From the NCBI GenBank assembly GCA_003354135.1, contig PIVK01000007.1, positions 28,851 through 92,850 of the forward strand: a stretch of 64,000 bases of DNA, read 5' to 3'. The stretch is from Rhodospirillales bacterium. GTDB lineage: Bacteria > Pseudomonadota > Alphaproteobacteria > Rhodospirillales > GLO-3. The notes below the pieces were generated by a model, which made no database searches, was not told where the DNA came from, and was given only the letters and a program-made list of their open reading frames with translations. Shown in pieces: positions 57,391 through 64,000 of the stretch (positions are counted from its first letter, which is position 1; every line of letters begins with the position of its first letter). A program made the translations under genes and the position numbers.

Positions 57391-57680
57391 GGCGCCCCCC
57401 GGCCATAATCTCGTCTTGCGCCGGCAAAACCCGCCGCCACGACGTGCTACGCTTCGTCACCAATCTCAACGTGCCCTTCACCAACAATCAGGCCGAGCAG
57501 GACGGGCGCATGATGAAGCTTAAACAAAAAATCTCCGGCGGTTTCTGCAGCCAAGAAGGTGCCGAAGACTTTGCCGTCATCCGCAACTTCATCTCGACCG
57601 CCAAGAAGCAGGGATGGAACATTATCCAGGCGCTCATGCTGGACCCGGAAACCCTGATACAGCGCCTCCGCACAGTCTGA
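57391..57680 (+). mobile_element. IS66-family transposase remnant
   Basis: Plus-strand coding matches the C-terminal end of IS66 transposases: PPGHNLVLRRQ, a frameshift near 57432, then DVLRFVTNLNVPFTNNQAEQD, MMKLKQKISGGF, GAEDFAVIRNFISTAKKQGWN. It lacks the rest of the gene and abuts the IS30 relic, so both are dead. The joint marks a former insertion or recombination site beside the radical SAM gene. Confidence 0.82.
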
Positions 57681-57739
57681 GAAACACCTCAGGCACCTGG
57701 GCAGTTACCAAAAACTTTCAAATTGATTGATACGGACGA

Positions 57740-60076
57740 CTAGTTCCGCACGACGTTTCCTTTAACCCGCTTAATCTGAAGTTGAGGGCCATCTTCAGTC
57801 GGCATGTTACGATTTGAGAAAAGGATACTGGAGTATGGCGAGCGGCCTGCCATGGATTGTTCAGCCACGTCAAGAAGCACACCCGAGTTCTCCTTCTTTT
57901 TTAACTGCCCGCCTTCTTTGACATAAACGAAATTATAGGCCGAAAAGCATTCGAACACAGCCATCGTTTTTTCAAAACGGACAAGCCGGTCTCTTCGCTC
58001 GTCGCCGGACCCGCCGATATTCATGGGATTCAGGGATAGGTGCACGCTAGGCTGGTGCTCCGTGAGCACGGGGCTGATATGGGGAATCAGGTCGTACTCG
58101 CCCCCTTCGATGTCGATTTTGATCAAGGACACCCTGTTCAGATCGAGTTGCGAGAGAAAGTGCAGACCATCGACCATTCTGGCATCGGTAAAATGTTTCT
58201 GTTTGATCTCTTTTGTGTAGCCGAAATAGTCCAACAGACTGGTTCCGCTGTTGCCCGGCCTGTTGTTGAACAACGGAACCGTTCCCTCGTGGGTGCCGAA
58301 AGCTGCCTCGTACAACCTGATCCTTTTGTTAAGCGCAGGGTTGAGCGCCAGATTGCTTTTGAGGACGTCCAAAGAAACAGGGTCACATTCGAAAGTATGG
58401 ACTTCGCTTGCCGTTACCGCACCATAGAGAACCGTAGCGCCGACCCAGGCACCGATGTCAACGAAGATGCTGTCTTCCTTAATAAAGAGATCGAACAGAC
58501 GAAGCGTTTCTGGCTCCCAGACTCCGGCCTCCACATTATTCCACCAAGCTGGTTTGAACCGGTTGTCGACCGAGAAACTCTTTCCCAAGATGGTTATCTG
58601 CCGTTCCTTCGCGGACGGGGATAGGGCCGTAAACTCGGCGACAGGTAGGGCTGGCGGCGCCAGTTGAGGGGGCGGCTCCAAGTCCAAGTCCTCCAAGCGC
58701 CAGACGGCTATAGATTTGCCTAACGGGGTCTCGATGTCATCGATCAGGAGTATCGGGCAGGGAAGTCCGAACGGCGGTTTCGTCAAGTCCAGGGGGCGCC
58801 AGTTTCCGGTAGGAATATCTTTGTTTTTGAACTTCTTGTAGATAGTGGTCAGGAGATACGTGCTGCCACTGGCTTGAAAATTCCTCAAGGCCGCAAGAAC
58901 CTGCCCATTGGGCAGGTGGGTGAATGTATCCCGACAAAGTATTGCATCGGCCTGCGGAAGAACATCGAGGACGATGTCGGCGACCTGGAAGAAATGGTTT
59001 TTCCGGTGGCTTAGAAATTCCCTGTCCCGTTCGACGAGCCTATCGACGATATCGAAACCGAGATAGAGGTCTAAATCACGAGTCAGCAAAGAGATCCAAT
59101 TGCAGTCTCCGCATCCGGCATCCACCAAAGTTTGAATGTCAAGTTGATCAAGGGCATTAGCCATTCGGGCGCGAAGGGCCTTGGTCGCCGCGAGGGTGGA
59201 GCCGGAACCGCTCCGCGTTTCCTGATTCCCGAACCTGTTATTGTTGTAGTGGTCGGTGAAGACTTGGTGGTTACGCTGACGAATGGATGATATGGGTATT
59301 GGAGCCGCTTTGTGCCTGTCCGCAACGGCTTCGGCCTTGTCGAGGCTCGTGTCACTGGAATGGATCGTTTTCGGGAAATCCAGTTCTTCCATAGCCTTCC
59401 AATTTCTCCTAAGACCACACGTCTTGCAGCCTCTCCACACTTTTGTGGCAACGTTAAACCCCTTGGGGGCAAGAACATTTGAAATGATGCTTTCGCCATC
59501 ACAATCCAGGCAACAGCTTACGATATCTCCGTTCCACAGCACGGAACCAGAGTTTTTTCTCAAGAATCTACATTGAGAGTAATCCCAGTTAGATGGCTCG
59601 GCGTGTGTCCATTCGTGGAAAGCATACTCTCCATTCCTTAACGTAAAAGCCTTATTAATATTAACGTTCGTATTTTTGGTTCGGTTTTGCCATTCTTCCA
59701 ACACTTTGAAATATTCTTTTGGGGATTGATCTGCCCACTGGTGCACTGAAAAAGTAATGTTGATTTTAGTAGGAATATCCAGAAGTTTGGGGAGGTTGCG
59801 CTCCAACAGCAGGCCATTTGTGCTGAACTGAATACTCAACCCAGATTCGGCGACCTGCATGAGCCGTTCTTTAAATTTCGGATGCATAAAAGGGTCGCCG
59901 AAATGATGGAGTACTATATTCCGATATCCTTGTGAAATGTGGTGGTCGATACAGGCATCTAGGACCTTTATTGACATGTGCCCTTTTGGTCGAATCATTT
60001 GAGGGTGCGGGCAATAGCCGCACTTCATGTTGCAGAAGTTCGTCAACTCAACATTAAAGAGGCTTATTTTGTCCAT
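57740..60076 (-). CDS. Radical SAM - methyltransferase - FkbM methyltransferase fusion protein
   Basis: A 778-residue protein with three enzyme domains. Residues 1-235: radical SAM with C15-x3-C19-x2-C22 (CNMKCGYC), GNIVLHHFGDP-like segment and a C-terminal auxiliary cysteine cluster (C169, C188, C189, C192, C217, C220) of SPASM type. Residues about 290-465: class I SAM methyltransferase (LVDAGCGDCNW at 317-327). Residues about 500-720: FkbM-family methyltransferase (VDIGAWVGATVLYG at 539-552, HTFECDPVS, IKIDIEGGEYDLI). Radical SAM/SPASM enzymes modify peptides or sugars; FkbM enzymes O-methylate glycans or polyketides. The combination is unusual and the substrate unknown. The gene is AT-richer than its neighbours and borders IS relics, so it was probably acquired. 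Confidence 0.85.
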   Translation of the reverse strand: MDKISLFNVELTNFCNMKCGYCPHPQMIRPKGHMSIKVLDACIDHHISQGYRNIVLHHFGDPFMHPKFKERLMQVAESGLSIQFSTNGLLLERNLPKLLDIPTKINITFSVHQWADQSPKEYFKVLEEWQNRTKNTNVNINKAFTLRNGEYAFHEWTHAEPSNWDYSQCRFLRKNSGSVLWNGDIVSCCLDCDGESIISNVLAPKGFNVATKVWRGCKTCGLRRNWKAMEELDFPKTIHSSDTSLDKAEAVADRHKAAPIPISSIRQRNHQVFTDHYNNNRFGNQETRSGSGSTLAATKALRARMANALDQLDIQTLVDAGCGDCNWISLLTRDLDLYLGFDIVDRLVERDREFLSHRKNHFFQVADIVLDVLPQADAILCRDTFTHLPNGQVLAALRNFQASGSTYLLTTIYKKFKNKDIPTGNWRPLDLTKPPFGLPCPILLIDDIETPLGKSIAVWRLEDLDLEPPPQLAPPALPVAEFTALSPSAKERQITILGKSFSVDNRFKPAWWNNVEAGVWEPETLRLFDLFIKEDSIFVDIGAWVGATVLYGAVTASEVHTFECDPVSLDVLKSNLALNPALNKRIRLYEAAFGTHEGTVPLFNNRPGNSGTSLLDYFGYTKEIKQKHFTDARMVDGLHFLSQLDLNRVSLIKIDIEGGEYDLIPHISPVLTEHQPSVHLSLNPMNIGGSGDERRDRLVRFEKTMAVFECFSAYNFVYVKEGGQLKKKENSGVLLDVAEQSMAGRSPYSSILFSNRNMPTEDGPQLQIKRVKGNVVRN

Positions 60077-60252
60077 CTGATCGTTAAACTCCCAGAAACC
60101 TCAGTGTGAGTGTGGAAAAGTTTTTGAGGCGTAATTCTGAACTAAGCAGTTCTTGCATCCGAATTTTCCCAGAATGGGGTATCCATTTCTGCAATTCGGC
60201 GGCACCGTCGCTCGGCTGAGGTGAACTTGTCAACAGAACCTAGCCACGGGCG

Positions 60253-60274
60253 GTGCCCCCATATATAAGGGCAC
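60253..60274 (+). promoter_or_regulatory. Hairpin with TATATAA loop upstream of ilvD
   Basis: GTGCCC (60253-60258) and GGGCAC (60269-60274) form a stem whose loop CCATATATAA contains a TATATAA that could be a -10 element. It lies 36 bases before the ilvD start. Function uncertain. Confidence 0.3.
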
Positions 60275-60310
60275 AGTTTTCGCGCGACTCTTAGTAAGAA
60301 GGCCCGACCG

Positions 60311-62158
60311 ATGCCCGAGTATCGTTCCCGCACATCCACCCACGGACGCAATATGTCCGGTGCCAGGGGGCTCTGGCGTGCCACCGGCATGACGGACGCA
60401 GATTTCGGCAAGCCGATCATCGCCGTGGTTAATTCCTTCACCCAGTTCGTGCCGGGACACGTGCATCTGAAGGATATGGGCCAGCTCGTGGCCCGCGAGA
60501 TTGAGAAGGCGGGCGCGGTGGCCAAGGAATTCAACACCATCGCCATCGACGACGGCATCGCCATGGGGCACGGCGGGATGCTCTATTCCCTGCCCAGCCG
60601 CGAGGTCATTGCGGACTCGGTGGAATACATGGTCAACGCCCACTGCGCTGACGCCATGGTCTGCATTTCCAACTGCGACAAGATCACGCCCGGCATGTTG
60701 ATGGCGGCCATGCGCCTCGACATCCCGACCGTCATGGTCTCCGGCGGACCCATGGAGGCCGGCAAGGTAAAGATCGGCGGCCGGGAGCGGACGGTGGATC
60801 TGGTTGATGCCATGATCGAGGCCGCAAACCCAGACGTCACCGACGAGGAAGCGACCGAATACGAACGCGCGTCCTGCCCTACCTGCGGGTCGTGTTCCGG
60901 CATGTTCACCGCCAACTCCATGAACTGTCTGGCCGAGGCTCTGGGGTTCGCGTTGCCCGGCAACGGGACGTTGCTGGCGACTCACGTCGACCGCAAGGAG
61001 CTGTTCTTGGAGGCCGGGCGGCGGATCGTCGGTCTGACCCGGCGCTGGTACGAGGACAACGATGTCACCGCCACCCCGCGCGGCATGGCGACCTTCGAAA
61101 GTTTCCAGAACGCCATGGTTCTCGACATAGCCATGGGGGGCTCGACCAACACGGTGCTCCACTTGCTGGCCATAGCCAACGAAGGCGGCGTCGGTTTCAC
61201 CATGGCCGATATCGATGCGCTGAGCCGCAAGGTTCCCAACCTCTGCAAGGTGGCGCCCAGCGTGCCCGACGTGCACATGGAAGACGTGCACCGGGCCGGA
61301 GGCATCATGGCCATCCTGGGCGAGTTGGAGCGGGCGGGACTGCTGGACGGAAACCGGCCGACGGTCCATTCGAAAACCATGACGGATGCCATCGCCGCCT
61401 GGGACGTGGCGGCAACGGATGACGGAGCGGCGCATGCCATGTTCAAGGCTGCGCCTGGTGGCGTGCCGACCCAAACCGCCTTCAGCCAGGAGGTCCGCTA
61501 CGAAGCGTTGGACCTGGATCGCGAGGAAGGATGCATTCGCGACGCGGCGCACGCCTTCTCCAAGGACGGCGGCTTGGCTGTTCTGTTTGGCAACATCGCG
61601 CTCGACGGCTGCATCGTGAAGACGGCAGGGGTGGACGAGAGCATGCTCAAATTCTCGGGCCCGGCCGTGATCTGCGAGAGCCAGGAGGAAGCCATCTCCA
61701 AGATCCTGGGCGGCGAAGTCAAGGCCGGGGATGTGGTTATCGTTCGTTACGAGGGTCCGCGCGGCGGCCCCGGCATGCAGGAGATGCTCTACCCCACCAG
61801 CTATATCAAATCCATGGGGTTGGGAAAGGACTGTGCGTTGATTACCGACGGGCGCTTCTCAGGCGGCACGTCGGGGCTGTGCATCGGCCATGTTTCGCCA
61901 GAGGCCGCCGAGAGCGGTGCCATCGGCCTTATTGAGGCGGAGGATATCATCGAGATCGATATCCCGAACCGTTCCATCCGCGTCGCGGTGTCCGACGAGG
62001 ACTTGGCGTCGCGCCGCGCCGCCATGGAGGCCAAGGGCGCTACCGCCTGGAAGCCGGTGTCCCGCGAGCGCCATGTGTCGGCGGCGCTTAAGGCCTACGC
62101 TGCCATGACCACCAGCGCCGCCAAGGGTGCGGTCAGGGACGTGGAGCAGCTGGGATAG
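60311..62158 (+). CDS. ilvD: Dihydroxy-acid dehydratase
   Basis: A 615-residue iron-sulfur dehydratase of valine, isoleucine and pantothenate synthesis, converting 2,3-dihydroxy-acids to 2-oxo acids. It begins [24 protein letters not shown], carries Fe-S ligands in [11 protein letters not shown] and [19 protein letters not shown], and the C-terminal [25 protein letters not shown] precedes the ATG. Length and motifs are typical. Confidence 0.97.
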   Translation: MPEYRSRTSTHGRNMSGARGLWRATGMTDADFGKPIIAVVNSFTQFVPGHVHLKDMGQLVAREIEKAGAVAKEFNTIAIDDGIAMGHGGMLYSLPSREVIADSVEYMVNAHCADAMVCISNCDKITPGMLMAAMRLDIPTVMVSGGPMEAGKVKIGGRERTVDLVDAMIEAANPDVTDEEATEYERASCPTCGSCSGMFTANSMNCLAEALGFALPGNGTLLATHVDRKELFLEAGRRIVGLTRRWYEDNDVTATPRGMATFESFQNAMVLDIAMGGSTNTVLHLLAIANEGGVGFTMADIDALSRKVPNLCKVAPSVPDVHMEDVHRAGGIMAILGELERAGLLDGNRPTVHSKTMTDAIAAWDVAATDDGAAHAMFKAAPGGVPTQTAFSQEVRYEALDLDREEGCIRDAAHAFSKDGGLAVLFGNIALDGCIVKTAGVDESMLKFSGPAVICESQEEAISKILGGEVKAGDVVIVRYEGPRGGPGMQEMLYPTSYIKSMGLGKDCALITDGRFSGGTSGLCIGHVSPEAAESGAIGLIEAEDIIEIDIPNRSIRVAVSDEDLASRRAAMEAKGATAWKPVSRERHVSAALKAYAAMTTSAAKGAVRDVEQLG

Positions 62159-62240
62159 GGGACGAATCTCAGGCCGGGAATCCTTTTCCCGCCGTTTCGA
62201 TAATGCGATAACGTGCCCTCCGGGCCCGGGAGAGAACGAC

Positions 62241-63074
62241 GTGAATGCTTGTGTCGAATGGAGCAATGCCCTGGAGATCGGAATCCCCTTTGTGGATTCC
62301 GATCACAAGGTTCTGGTCTCGCTGCTGGGCCAAGTCCACGCCTGCGTCGCCGCCAATGAGGAAAACATAACTCTGGGCAGCGTGTTCAACGCGCTGGACG
62401 AGTGTGTGGAGCTCCACTTCGCCCGTGAGGAGAAGCTTCAGGAGCTGACCGACTCCCCCGGTCTGCAGGCGCACAAAAAAGAGCACGACGACTTCCTGGT
62501 CCGTCTGCATGGGGTGTGCGACCGTTTCCGGGCGACCCCGGAGCGGGTCTCCATGGGCGATGTCCACCGCATACTTCAGGACTGGTTCACCGATCACATC
62601 GCCCAGCAAGACCGGAAACTCCACGATTATTGTGGGGGCAATGCGGATGCGGCGCGTCAGGCGTCGCAGATGACCCTGGTCGGTGACGACGGCGCGGGTA
62701 TCGACTGGGAGCGGCTGCGCATTCTCGTGGTCGATGACAACCCCAACTTCGTCAATCTGGTGGAGACGCTCCTCTCGGCGGTTGGGGTCAAGGCCATACA
62801 CCGCGCCGACTCGGCCCACGAGGGGCTGGCCCGGCTTTCGCGTGTCAACATCGATCTGATGCTTGTCGACTGGATCATGGACGACAAGAACGGTCTGGAC
62901 TTCGTCCGCGAACTGCGTCGCGGCGGGGTGGACGCCAAGATGGTCATGGTTACCGGCTTCGCACAGCCCGACTATGCCGCCGAGTCCCGGGCGGCGGGCG
63001 CCGATGCCTTCATCGAGAAGCCGGTTTCGGCCAGGGGCATGATCGAAACCCTGACCTCCGTCCTTAAGGACTGA
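62241..63074 (+). CDS. Bacteriohemerythrin-response regulator fusion
   Basis: A 277-residue two-domain protein from GTG 62241 (GGGAG upstream). Residues 1-130 are a bacteriohemerythrin with all di-iron ligands at expected spacing: H22, H59, E63, H78, H82, H119 and D124. Residues 158-275 are a REC domain with acid pocket D165/D166, phosphoacceptor D210 (LMLVDWIMDD), T238 and K260. It could couple oxygen binding to phosphorelay or chemotaxis control. No histidine kinase is adjacent. The start cannot be upstream because that sequence overlaps ilvD. Confidence 0.9.
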   Translation: MNACVEWSNALEIGIPFVDSDHKVLVSLLGQVHACVAANEENITLGSVFNALDECVELHFAREEKLQELTDSPGLQAHKKEHDDFLVRLHGVCDRFRATPERVSMGDVHRILQDWFTDHIAQQDRKLHDYCGGNADAARQASQMTLVGDDGAGIDWERLRILVVDDNPNFVNLVETLLSAVGVKAIHRADSAHEGLARLSRVNIDLMLVDWIMDDKNGLDFVRELRRGGVDAKMVMVTGFAQPDYAAESRAAGADAFIEKPVSARGMIETLTSVLKD

Positions 63075-63851
63075 TCACTCCGTCAGTTCACACCATACCG
63101 GCGTATGGTCCGACGGTTTCTCCCAACCGCGCGGATTTCGGTCGATGCCGGCTGCCGTCAGCCGGTCCGTCGCCTGTGGGCTCAGAAGCAGGTGATCGAT
63201 GCGCAAGCCCTGGTCCCGCGACCAGGCACTGCCGCGGTAATCCCACCAGGAATAACGTCCCGGTTCCGGGTTTAAGGCCCGGTAGGCATCGGTGAGACCG
63301 AGACACACGATCCGACGCCAGGCGGCCCGCGTCTCCGGCCGGCAGAGCGCATCCGCCTCCCAGGCCCGCGGGTCGTGAACGTCCGCATCCTCCGGCGCCA
63401 CGTTATAGTCACCGCCCAGCACGAAAGTGTCCTCGGTGGCGAGTAGGGTTTTGACATGGTGATGGAGACGCGTCATCCAGGCCAGCTTGTAGTCATATTT
63501 CTCCGTTCCCACCGGATTGCCGTTGGGGAGATAGATGGACGCCACCCTGATCCCGCCGGTCAGCGCCTCGATGTAGCGGGCCTGTTGGTCGGTCTCGTCG
63601 CCAGGCAGGCGGTGGGCTGCCACCTCGTCGATGGGGCGTTTTGAGAGGACGGCGACGCCGTTGTAGGTTTTCTGGCCCGCCACTGCCACGTTATAGCCGA
63701 CGTCCCCCACTTCCAGTGTCGGGAAGGCGGCGTCCTCGCACTTGGTCTCCTGAAGCAGCGCGATGTCGGGTCGCGACTCGGCCAGCCATTTCAGCACCAG
63801 GGGCAGGCGGGCCCTGATCGAATTCACGTTCCAGACGGCGATGCGGATCAT
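63075..63851 (-). CDS. xthA: Exodeoxyribonuclease III
   Basis: A 258-residue AP endonuclease/3'-5' exonuclease of base-excision repair. Starts IRIAVWNVNSIRARLP; catalytic elements QETKCED, GDYNVAP (about 143-149), and SDHTPVW near the C-terminus. It is convergent with the hemerythrin gene, and the two stops abut. Confidence 0.96.
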   Translation of the reverse strand: MIRIAVWNVNSIRARLPLVLKWLAESRPDIALLQETKCEDAAFPTLEVGDVGYNVAVAGQKTYNGVAVLSKRPIDEVAAHRLPGDETDQQARYIEALTGGIRVASIYLPNGNPVGTEKYDYKLAWMTRLHHHVKTLLATEDTFVLGGDYNVAPEDADVHDPRAWEADALCRPETRAAWRRIVCLGLTDAYRALNPEPGRYSWWDYRGSAWSRDQGLRIDHLLLSPQATDRLTAAGIDRNPRGWEKPSDHTPVWCELTE

Positions 63852-63891
63852 GGTCGTAATACCAAGGTGCGGTGATAATGCCCCATAGAGA

Positions 63892-63985
63892 CGGCTTCCC
63901 CTGATTTTTGGCTAGGAGCGCGCATCGAAGCGATGTGAGGCATCGGGAGATGCGTGCGACGCGGTCCAAAAGTCAGGGGAAGCCG
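63892..63985. repeat. Long inverted repeat (20-bp arms, 54-base loop)
   Basis: CGGCTTCCCCTGATTTTTGG (63892-63911) pairs with CCAAAAGTCAGGGGAAGCCG (63966-63985) with a single G-U position. The loop holds its own short GCATC/GATGC dyads. It lies 40 bases upstream of the xthA start and runs toward the right edge; it could be a structured RNA, a palindromic repeat element or a strong two-way terminator. Confidence 0.75.
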
Positions 63986-64000
63986 CCGTTCCGGTCGCTT

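Noticed and set aside
60230..61552. Long minus-strand open frame opposite ilvD (440 codons)
   Set aside because: It mirrors the third-position GC bias of ilvD, has low-complexity His/Gly/Arg-rich translation and no ribosome-binding site; the plus-strand product is unmistakably IlvD.

Overview
The window reads as a chromosomal segment of a GC-rich alphaproteobacterium, most likely a Rhodospirillales/Rhodospirillaceae-type free-living aquatic species. This is inference from gene content: an HpnN/HpnM/HpnL-type hopanoid and phospholipid transport locus, the pcm-tolC-popZ-valS neighbourhood common in alphaproteobacteria, a polyhydroxyalkanoate phasin with PhaR-type operators, an RpoH sigma factor, two methyl-accepting chemotaxis proteins, class III cyclases and a bacteriohemerythrin. 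No rRNA, CRISPR array or complete prophage is visible.

Layout. 1-5.4 kb: envelope lipid traffic (3' end of an hpnN-like RND gene, a CDP-alcohol phosphatidyltransferase, an hpnL-like membrane protein, two tandem mlaC/hpnM paralogues on the opposite strand, and mlaA). 5.4-8.4 kb: rpoH behind a structured leader, a SAM hydrolase and a metallo-beta-lactamase-fold enzyme. 8.5-16.6 kb: nucleotide signalling (a GGDEF cyclase, a coiled-coil protein, and two convergent class III adenylate cyclases, one GAF-GAF-PAS and one CHASE2). 16.7-23.4 kb: a type I secretion ABC/HlyD pair, a MotA/MotB-like stator pair and several small proteins. 23.5-24.1 kb: a His/Leu-repeat mini-ORF, a structured stretch with a strong terminator, and tRNA-Asn and tRNA-Cys. 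24.3-30.2 kb: pcm, tolC, popZ, valS. 30.4-31.6 kb: an AT-rich probable PD-(D/E)XK nuclease that looks acquired. 31.7-36.9 kb: a lipoprotein, a tandem hairpin repeat and two MCPs, the second with a CXXCH haem motif and a PilZ-like tail. 37-43.8 kb: metabolism and envelope genes, phasin, and a D,D-carboxypeptidase with a SPOR domain. 44-45.5 kb: an accessory patch (sulfotransferase, CooC-like relic).

45.5-50.9 kb: a sugar-nucleotide operon (galU, ugd, pgm, phosphomannomutase) supplying UDP-glucose, UDP-glucuronate and mannose-1-P for surface polysaccharide. 51-56.9 kb: a Sel1/HExxH secreted protein, a J-domain membrane protein, a VWA protein, a DUF3179 protein, RsgA and a small unknown. 57-60.1 kb: fused relics of IS30 and IS66 transposases, then a 778-residue radical SAM-methyltransferase-FkbM methyltransferase fusion. 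60.3-63.9 kb: ilvD, a hemerythrin-response regulator fusion and xthA. The window ends in a long inverted repeat.

The strongest candidates for new biology are the triple-domain radical SAM enzyme, the His/Leu-repeat leader-like ORF with its hairpins and terminator but no cognate gene, the haem-c/PilZ chemoreceptor, the hemerythrin-REC fusion, the apparent ATA start codon of one mlaC paralogue, and the structured rpoH leader with a mini-ORF. All functional statements come from reading motifs by eye; no database search was run.
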